DNA of 46,845 nucleotides. It comes from an uncultured Lachnospiraceae bacterium (GTDB taxonomy: Bacteria; Bacillota; Clostridia; Lachnospirales; Lachnospiraceae). This document shows, piece by piece, positions 41,258 through 46,845 of the stretch. Position 1 is the stretch's first letter. Each line of letters starts with the position of its first letter. The DNA is taken from positions 1 through 46,845 of the forward strand of contig CAJKGK010000026.1 in assembly GCA_905199445.1 (NCBI GenBank), written 5' to 3'. The position numbers were made by a program, and so were the translations under genes. The notes under the pieces are model-generated. The model did not search any database, was not told the DNA's origin, and worked only from the letters and a program-made list of their open reading frames with translations.

Positions 41258-42937
41258 TTACGACTGTCTTGCTGTATCCATCTCAAATATACAATCCGTT
41301 ATATTCATTGTAGATCTTCTGTGAGATACAAGGATAACCGTCCGATCCTTTGCGGATTCCTTCAGAGATTTAAGAATGATACCTTCATTGAGACTGTCCA
41401 GGTTACTTGTAGGCTCATCCAGAAGCATGAGCGGGGCATCGTGCAAAAAGGCTCTGGCCATCCCGATGCGCTGCCGTTCTCCGCCGGACAAAAGATCGCC
41501 CAATTCTCCTGTTTTCGTTTGATACCCATTGGGCAAAGACTGAATAAATTCATCTAAAGAGGCTTTTTTTGCAGCCTCCACAATTTCCTCCATGGAAGCA
41601 CCCGGCTTTGCTACGGCAATATTCGCCTCAATTGTATCATTAAACAGATAAGTTTCCTGCGTCACATAGCTTTCCTGATCTCTTAAATTGGTTGTATTAA
41701 TTTCACGCACATCTCTTTCAGACAAAAGCACCCTTCCCGAATCTACATCCCAAAAACGCATAAGCAGCTTCAGCAAAGTGGATTTACCAGAACCGCTGCG
41801 TCCATGAATACCGGTAATTTTTCCCTTTTCAAAGGCCGCACTGCAGTGGTTTAAGATTACCTCATCGTCGTAGCCAAAGGTCACATCATCGCATCGGGCA
41901 CCGTTAAAGGCAATATCCGCTCCGTCAGTAATTTCACTGGTCTGACCAACTTCTTCCAGAATAGACAGCACACGCTCACCGCTGGCCAGCGTCTGATTCA
42001 GGTTATTGGACAAGCTGGATAAAGCCGCCACAGGGCCAAAGGAGCCCATCATGGCCACAGTACAGATAAAAATTTCTCCAAAATTCCCACTGTTATTTTG
42101 ATAAAGCGCAACCATTAAAAATAACATACCAAACGATGAAAGCATAATCACCATATCTGTAACCGCTCTGGACGTACCGGCAATTTCTTTCAGCCGTTTC
42201 TCCTTTGCCGATAATTGCTGTGTTTTTTCCACCATCTCACGTTTTCTTTGTTCCCCCTGTCCGTAACGGATCGTCTCGGATATTCCACGAAGACTGTCCA
42301 ATACAAAACTGTTAAGCTGGCCAAATTCTTCTCTGTATGCCATCCCTATATTTTTTGTCCGTCTCGAATTCCACAGGGGAAGTCCAACGCCCACAATCAC
42401 ATAGGCAGTCAGTGCAAACAAACCTGCCCAGAAATTTATAGAGCCAATAAAAAATACCATGATAAGTTCAGTCAAAAATGCAATACAAATCGGAGAAATC
42501 GTATGCGCATAAAAAACTTCCAAAAGCTCAATATCACTTGTGATAATGGAAATAAGATTTCCCTTATCCCGACCTTCCAGCTTCGCCGGTGCAAGCCCTC
42601 TCAATGCCGTAAATACCTTATGGCGAATCATTGCCAGCAGTTTAAAGGCAATATAATGGTTGCAGGCCTGCTCTCCGTAATGAAGGAGCCCCCTGGCAAC
42701 AGCACAGATTAACATCACTGTCATCAGTGTACCCAACGACACCCCAGAGAAATCGGCATTGCCGGCCAACGCCGGTGGAAGGATTTTCAAAATTCCCTGC
42801 GCTGCAAAAATAGTCAGAAAGATCGCGCACAAATAGCCGACAACACCTAATATAACCGCACCAGCCATCACATGCATCAGTGGAGCCACCAGCCCGATTA
42901 ATTTTCCCATAATTTGAATACCGCTTCTTCGTTTCAT
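41258..42937 (-). CDS. ABC transporter, exporter-fold half-transporter with fused ATPase (CydC-like)
   Basis: A 559-residue half-transporter: six membrane helices (about 15-300), then an ATPase domain with Walker A GRSGSGKST, Q-loop YVTQETYLF, signature LLSGGERQRIGMARA, Walker B LMLLDEPTSNLD and switch LVSHR, all intact. GRDKGNLISIITSDIELLEVFYAHTISP resembles CydC. It pairs with the half-transporter encoded upstream: the start ATG overlaps that gene's stop by four bases (ATGA). Substrate is unknown. CydDC-type export of thiols or heme, or IrtAB-like import of an iron carrier, would both fit, and the metal-type dyads ahead of the operon favour iron. Confidence 0.87.
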   Translation of the reverse strand: MKRRSGIQIMGKLIGLVAPLMHVMAGAVILGVVGYLCAIFLTIFAAQGILKILPPALAGNADFSGVSLGTLMTVMLICAVARGLLHYGEQACNHYIAFKLLAMIRHKVFTALRGLAPAKLEGRDKGNLISIITSDIELLEVFYAHTISPICIAFLTELIMVFFIGSINFWAGLFALTAYVIVGVGLPLWNSRRTKNIGMAYREEFGQLNSFVLDSLRGISETIRYGQGEQRKREMVEKTQQLSAKEKRLKEIAGTSRAVTDMVIMLSSFGMLFLMVALYQNNSGNFGEIFICTVAMMGSFGPVAALSSLSNNLNQTLASGERVLSILEEVGQTSEITDGADIAFNGARCDDVTFGYDDEVILNHCSAAFEKGKITGIHGRSGSGKSTLLKLLMRFWDVDSGRVLLSERDVREINTTNLRDQESYVTQETYLFNDTIEANIAVAKPGASMEEIVEAAKKASLDEFIQSLPNGYQTKTGELGDLLSGGERQRIGMARAFLHDAPLMLLDEPTSNLDSLNEGIILKSLKESAKDRTVILVSHRRSTMNITDCIFEMDTARQS

Positions 42938-44688
42938 TGTACCTGACCTCCTTTGACTGCTTTAGTCGATACTGCATAATTTTCCAGGTACCGCTGCGCC
43001 GTGTACAGTTCTCTGTAAATCCCCTCTGCAGCCATCAGCTGTTCATGCGTCCCCTGTCCCACAATATGTCCCTGATCCATCACATAAATCTGATCTGCGT
43101 CGACAACATTAGCTAAACGATGGGAAATAAGAATCACTGTTTTTTCTCTGGCCAGTTTCCTTACAACTTCCATAATCTGCTCTTCGCTTTCCACATCAAT
43201 ATTCGATGTTGCTTCATCCAGAATATACACCGGTGTATCATGGAGCAGTGCTCTGGCCATAGCCAGACGCTGACACTGTCCGCCGGACAAATTGGAAGCC
43301 CGCTCCGTAAGTGTGGTCTCCAATCCGGCAAGGCCCGAAAAAAACGCCCACAGATTCACCTCTCGCAGGACATGTTCAAGTTCCTCATCCGTGGCCTCTG
43401 GTTTACCCATTCTCAGATTCTGGGCAACGGTTCCTTTAAAAAGATAACTGTTATGATTCACCAAAGTCACATTTTTCATCAAATTTTCTGTCCGTATGTC
43501 TGACAGACAGACACCTCCAATTTGAATATTACCGGTATAACCTTTATTTCTTCCGGTCAGCAGGGATGCAATGGTACTTTTGCCGCAGCCGGATTTTCCC
43601 ACCAGCGCCACCAGAGTACCCTGTGGGATAGTCATGGAAATATCGTCTAAAATCTTTCGCCTTGGTGTATAACAAAAACCTACATTTTCCAGAGAAATCT
43701 CTACATTTTCCCCAACATTTAGGGTTCCGTCTGCCGGTTCCTCCATATCCAGAATTTTGAATATTTTATCACTGGCCGCCATACCGTTCATAGCGATATG
43801 GAAAAATGATCCCAACAGCCGTAAAGGGATAAAGAACTCAGAAGCCAGCAAAATAAGTGCAAAAGCGCCGGCAAAGTTTATCTGCCCCGACAGATATTCG
43901 CTGACAGTTACGGCCATACCGACAGCCGCCCCGCCATAGGCTACCAGATCCATCACACTGATGGAATTTAACTGCATCGTCAGCACCTTCATGGTAACTT
44001 TTCTGAAACGTTCAGCCTCCCTGTCCATTTCCTGGGACTTCATCTCATCGGACTGATAAATTTTCAAAGTTGTCAGCCCCTGAAGATTTTCCAGAAAGCT
44101 GTCTCCCAGCTCTGTATAAATTCCCCAGTACTTATGAAGCAGACGTTTTGCAAATTTCTGCACAGCCACAATGGAAACAGGAATCAAAGGCACACAAATC
44201 AGCAAAATCCCACTGGCTTTCAGACTGACAAAAGACAGCACAGCAAACAAGGTCATCGGTGCAAGCAGACTGTAGAACAACTGAGGAAGGTAGCTTCCAA
44301 AATAAATTTCCAGCTGTTCAATTCCTTCCACACTGACCTGAACAATTTCTGATGTCGCCGCCTTTTCATGATAAGACGGTCCAAGTTTCAGCAGTTTTTC
44401 ATAAATCCGGGTCCGCAGAATGCGCTTCACATCCGAACTGGCCTTATAAGCAGCCTTCGCTGTCTGCTGATCACATACAAAACGGACAATCACCGCTCCG
44501 ATCACAACCCCAGCCGTCAGTCCCACATCCTTTAACTCAAGATGTCCTTCCAAAATATGGCCAAGCAGCATACCGACCGCACCAACAGCCGCCATGTTGG
44601 CCAGCATGGCACACCACTGCCACAGCACATGGTAAACAATATATTTTTTAGAGTCTTTCAACAAATCCAGTAATCGTTTCTTAATCAT
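42934..44688 (-). CDS. ABC transporter, exporter-fold half-transporter with fused ATPase (CydD-like partner)
   Basis: A 584-residue half-transporter with six helices and an ATPase domain: Walker A GKSGCGKST, Q-loop LVNHNSYLF, signature LSGGQCQRLAMARALL, Walker B VYILDEATSNID and switch LISHRLA. In the Q-loop an asparagine-histidine pair replaces the usual Q, a possible sign of asymmetry between the two sites of the heterodimer. It begins inside the last codons of the YbaN gene (8-base overlap) and ends overlapping the next half-transporter, so all three are made together. Confidence 0.87.
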   Translation of the reverse strand: MIKKRLLDLLKDSKKYIVYHVLWQWCAMLANMAAVGAVGMLLGHILEGHLELKDVGLTAGVVIGAVIVRFVCDQQTAKAAYKASSDVKRILRTRIYEKLLKLGPSYHEKAATSEIVQVSVEGIEQLEIYFGSYLPQLFYSLLAPMTLFAVLSFVSLKASGILLICVPLIPVSIVAVQKFAKRLLHKYWGIYTELGDSFLENLQGLTTLKIYQSDEMKSQEMDREAERFRKVTMKVLTMQLNSISVMDLVAYGGAAVGMAVTVSEYLSGQINFAGAFALILLASEFFIPLRLLGSFFHIAMNGMAASDKIFKILDMEEPADGTLNVGENVEISLENVGFCYTPRRKILDDISMTIPQGTLVALVGKSGCGKSTIASLLTGRNKGYTGNIQIGGVCLSDIRTENLMKNVTLVNHNSYLFKGTVAQNLRMGKPEATDEELEHVLREVNLWAFFSGLAGLETTLTERASNLSGGQCQRLAMARALLHDTPVYILDEATSNIDVESEEQIMEVVRKLAREKTVILISHRLANVVDADQIYVMDQGHIVGQGTHEQLMAAEGIYRELYTAQRYLENYAVSTKAVKGGQVQ

Positions 44689-45079
44689 TGGCCTCCTCCA
44701 GTTCTACAGGTATGGTCCTGATATGTTTTAAAAAATAGTAATACTTGAAAAAGAAGACAAAAATAATTGCCGTCCGGCCCACCACATTATCCATCATCAA
44801 AAATGCAATGAACAGTATGACCGATACCGGGAGAAGAATCATCATCTTTGTTTTAAGCGTCATTGACCGGTTTCTGACAAAACTGTCCAGATGTTTTTTA
44901 TACAATCTGGTTCCCATAAACCATCCATGAAACCGCTTGGATCCCCTGGCCAGGCAAAATGATGCTAAAAGCAGAAACGGTGTGGTCGGCAAAACCGGAA
45001 GAATGACACCGATACAGCCCAATGCCATGCTGATTGTTCCCAACATGATCCAGATGATTCTTAAAGGATTTGTTTTCAT
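44681..45079 (-). CDS. YbaN (DUF454) family membrane protein
   Basis: A 132-residue membrane protein of the YbaN/DUF454 family. The N-terminal block LGTISMALGCIGVILPVLPTTPFLLLASFCLARGSKRFH, with its conserved G-x-x-LPxLPTTPF and R-GS-x-x-x-H features, is diagnostic; three or four membrane segments follow. Function is unknown; relatives often sit near heme, iron or respiratory genes. It heads the ABC transporter operon, and two metal-regulator-type dyads lie upstream. AAAGGGG precedes the ATG. Confidence 0.87.
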   Translation of the reverse strand: MKTNPLRIIWIMLGTISMALGCIGVILPVLPTTPFLLLASFCLARGSKRFHGWFMGTRLYKKHLDSFVRNRSMTLKTKMMILLPVSVILFIAFLMMDNVVGRTAIIFVFFFKYYYFLKHIRTIPVELEEAND

Positions 45080-45141
45080 TAAAGTGCCCCTTTCAACTTA
45101 ATATTCATTCTTATTTGTACGATGTCTTTTGTGGTTCAAAA

Positions 45142-45157
45142 GTTAGAAATAGCTAAC
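45142..45157. promoter_or_regulatory. DtxR-like dyad upstream of the YbaN-ABC operon
   Basis: GTTAG-AAATAG-CTAAC has the same arms and 6-base spacing as the dyad over the FeoB-associated promoter (40595-40610). It lies 63 bases before the YbaN start in a 365-base non-coding gap (45080-45444). Confidence 0.6.
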
Positions 45158-45239
45158 CCATGTTTAAAAAAAATTTTATCTATCCTATCTATTTTTAGCC
45201 TGTTTTCCGCAAAGACAGCCTACTTTAAGAACTCGTTAA

Positions 45240-45253
45240 TTAGTTCAAACTAA
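45240..45253. promoter_or_regulatory. Second regulator-type dyad in the YbaN/map intergenic region
   Basis: TTAGT-TCAA-ACTAA is a near-perfect palindrome close to the GTTAG/CTAAC type. It lies midway between the divergent YbaN operon and map. Elsewhere in the gap an ATTTTAT/ATAAAAT dyad (45307-45326) and an extended -10 (TGCTATCAT, 45367-45374) for map are visible. Confidence 0.45.
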
Positions 45254-45444
45254 CATCAGATAGTATATACGATTGTTTCCCATTTGTCTATACCCATATT
45301 TAATAAATTTTATGACTTTATAAAATACAGCTATTAAAAATAGTGTATCCATTCTTCAAAACATGTGCTATCATATGAATGTGATCGAAGGCCATTAACG
45401 CTTTCTCAGTCACCATATACTTTAACAGAAAGTCAGGGAAATAG

Positions 45445-46320
45445 ATGAATCACAAAATTGAACGCAATGATCCGTGCTGGTGCGGAAGCCAGAAAAAGTA
45501 CAAGAAATGCCACATGGCATTTGACGAAAAGCTGCAGGAATTTGCAGACAAGGGTTATATTGTCCCTTCCAGAGAACTGATTAAAACTGCCAAACAGATC
45601 GAAAAAATCAAAGAAAGCTGTAAAATCAATAACGCGGTTCTGGATTATGTCGCCCAAAATATCCATGCCGGCATTTCCACCGAAGAAATTGACCGTATGG
45701 TTTACGAAAAAACAACCCAGCTGGGCGGTATCCCGGCCCCGTTAGGCTTCGATGGTTTTCCTAAAAGTGTGTGCACCTCGGTCAACGACCAGGTATGCCA
45801 CGGCATTCCTTCCGAAACAGATATTCTTCAGGAAGGGGATATTATTAATGTAGATGTATCCACCATCTACAATGGCTATTATTCCGATGCTTCCAGAATG
45901 TTTTGTATCGGCCAGGTATCCGATGAAGCCAGACGTTTGGTGGATGTCACAAAAGAATGTGTTGAAATCGGTATTTCCATGGTGAAGCCATGGACCTGCC
46001 TTGGAGACATGGGACACGCAGTCCACGAACACGCCCTGAAAAATGGCTATACCATTGTCCCTGATATCGGCGGCCACGGGGTGGGTCTGGAATTTCACGA
46101 GGAGCCATGGGTCAGCTATGTAACCTTGCCTGATACGGAGATGCTGATGGTGCCTGGCATGATCTTCACTATTGAACCAATGGTCAATATGGGCACGGAC
46201 GAAGTATTCGTTGATGCCGATAATGACTGGACAGTCTATACCGATGACGGCCAGCTGTCCGCACAGTGGGAAGTCACTGTACTCGTCACCGAAGACGGCT
46301 GTGAAGTCCTTGCCTGGTAA
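45445..46320 (+). CDS. map: Methionine aminopeptidase type I with N-terminal SEC-C zinc motif
   Basis: A 291-residue enzyme that removes the initiator methionine from new proteins. Residues 1-25 form a SEC-C zinc finger (NDPCWCGSQKKYKKCH), as in the SEC-C-bearing MetAPs of Firmicutes, probably for ribosome or protein contact. The catalytic domain has the five metal ligands: D in INVDVSTIYNGY, D in SDASRMF, H in GGHGVGLEFHEEP, E in FTIEPMV and E in AQWEVTVLV. It is on the plus strand with its own promoter and only a modest ribosome binding site (AGGGAAATAG). Confidence 0.95.
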   Translation: MNHKIERNDPCWCGSQKKYKKCHMAFDEKLQEFADKGYIVPSRELIKTAKQIEKIKESCKINNAVLDYVAQNIHAGISTEEIDRMVYEKTTQLGGIPAPLGFDGFPKSVCTSVNDQVCHGIPSETDILQEGDIINVDVSTIYNGYYSDASRMFCIGQVSDEARRLVDVTKECVEIGISMVKPWTCLGDMGHAVHEHALKNGYTIVPDIGGHGVGLEFHEEPWVSYVTLPDTEMLMVPGMIFTIEPMVNMGTDEVFVDADNDWTVYTDDGQLSAQWEVTVLVTEDGCEVLAW

Positions 46321-46341
46321 ATCATATACAGAAGGATAATC

Positions 46342-46377
46342 AAAAAAACCGGAAAATCTGAAAATCAGATTTTCCGG
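46342..46377 (-). terminator. Intrinsic terminator of the tRNA operon (also ends map)
   Basis: A perfect 12-bp stem CCGGAAAATCTG/CAGATTTTCCGG (46349-46360 and 46366-46377) with a 5-base loop is followed on the minus strand by TTTTTTT (46342-46348). It serves the tRNA genes and, as a hairpin, probably also the convergent map transcript. Confidence 0.85.
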
Positions 46378-46387
46378 AAACAAAAAA

Positions 46388-46459
46388 AGCGCGAGACGGG
46401 ATTCGAACCCGCGACCCTCGCCTTGGCAAGGCGATACTCCACCACTGAGCCACTCGCGC
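46388..46459 (-). tRNA. tRNA-Gly (GCC)
   Basis: Cloverleaf readable on the minus strand: acceptor GCGCGAG/CTCGCGC, D-arm GGCTCAGTGGTGGAG, anticodon stem GCCTT-GCC-AAGGC with anticodon GCC, T-arm GGGTTCGAATCCC, discriminator T. CCA is not encoded. Confidence 0.95.
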
Positions 46460-46577
46460 ATAAATAACTGTATCTAATTTCTGAAGCAAAGCTTTACCGC
46501 CTCAGCACAAATGATATATTATCATAAATCCCACAATCTGTCAATACTAAAAATGAATTTTTTGATAATTATCACAA

Positions 46578-46648
46578 AGCGGGTGATGGGAATCGAACCC
46601 ACGTATTCAGCTTGGAAGGCTGATGTTCTACCATTGAACTACACCCGC
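46578..46648 (-). tRNA. tRNA-Gly (TCC)
   Basis: Acceptor GCGGGTG/CACCCGC, D-arm AGTTCAATGGTAGAAC, anticodon loop CTTCCAA with anticodon TCC, T-arm GGGTTCGATTCCC, discriminator T, CCA not encoded. It lies 118 bases upstream of the other Gly gene. Confidence 0.95.
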
Positions 46649-46792
46649 ATAGGGTTGGGTGGCTGTCTTGACGACAGCAAATATATTTTAAATGATAATG
46701 AATTCAATGTCAAGCACTTTTTTAACTTTCATATCCGCCATCATCACCGGATCATGGGCAATTCGCCGCTTCTGCGATCTGCCATAACCGAA

Positions 46793-46845
46793 TGGATGGA
46801 GAAGGATTCGAACCTTCGAAGTCGTCGACAACAGATTTACAGTCT
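46793..46845 (-). tRNA. tRNA-Tyr (GTA), 5' part outside the window
   Basis: The 3' part is present: anticodon loop CTGTAAATC with anticodon GTA, a long class II variable arm, T-arm AGGTTCGAATCCT, the 3' acceptor strand and discriminator A. CCA is not encoded. The 5' acceptor strand and D-arm lie past the right edge. Confidence 0.88.

Noticed and set aside
41258..44688. Calling the ABC pair CydDC and naming the genes cydC and cydD
   Set aside because: The resemblance is partial, no cytochrome bd genes are present, and the dyads suggest metal control; symbols were left out.
45742..46461. 239-codon minus-strand open frame
   Set aside because: It runs through a tRNA-Gly gene and a terminator and lies antisense to map.

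Overview
The window looks like a chromosomal segment of a gut-type Bacillota, most probably Lachnospiraceae. The evidence is the kind of genes (TetM-like GTPase with a Rae1 domain, DtxR/FeoB-associated protein, CoA-disulfide reductase cluster, SEC-C methionine aminopeptidase), AGGAGG-type ribosome binding sites, frequent GTG/TTG starts, and tRNA genes without an encoded CCA. Almost everything is on the minus strand; only an IS30 relic, the DtxR-type regulator and map are on the plus strand.

Region 1 (1-11850) is a mobile-element graveyard. It begins with the N-terminus of a MobA/MobL relaxase, then a small membrane protein, a hairpin-rich spacer, a beheaded winged-helix gene and two more fragments. 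A MerR(TipAS)-DUF2200-Imm5 operon with a 19-bp-spacer promoter is intact, apart from an internal deletion in DUF2200. It is followed by a chimera of type I hsdM with the C-terminus of a nucleotidyltransferase (RlaP), an IS30-family pseudogene, a 1542-residue DUF4011 helicase-nuclease (likely a stand-alone defence gene) and a group II intron remnant lacking its catalytic centre.

Region 2 (11864-15530) handles sulfur and redox: a rhodanese lipoprotein, thioredoxin, a one-domain rhodanese and a CoA-disulfide reductase-rhodanese fusion, plus a GNAT gene and an SDR relic.

Region 3 (15633-27670) is the most interesting part, a 12-kb defence island read leftward: PD-(D/E)XK nuclease with zinc ribbon, type III Mod, type III Res, metallophosphoesterase, AIPR protein, XRE repressor, DUF7695 zinc protein, and a RecD-like helicase-nuclease with an N-terminal cysteine cluster. 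The Res subunit carries substitutions at all three positions of its nuclease motif, while the first gene supplies a complete PD-(D/E)XK set. A promoter buried in the end of the phosphoesterase gene is wrapped in a 15+15-bp inverted repeat made of four copies of one 7-mer, presumably the target of the XRE protein. The island sits 31 bp behind a NifX-FKBP fusion gene with no terminator between.

Region 4 (27702-40031) is metabolic: NifX-FKBP metallo-PPIase, 2-hydroxyacid dehydrogenase, alkaline phosphatase lipoprotein coupled to YibE/F, a TetM/EF-G-like GTPase fused to a Rae1/YacP NYN nuclease under a hairpin that covers its ribosome binding site, a GH3 hexosaminidase-type enzyme, and a GH2 protein that appears to have lost both catalytic glutamates.

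Region 5 (40186-46845) centres on metal control: a FeoB-associated Cys-rich protein and a Fe-type DtxR regulator diverge around a shared control region, and a YbaN-ABC-ABC operon carries similar GTTAG/CTAAC dyads. Map and three tRNA genes (two Gly, one partial Tyr) close the window.
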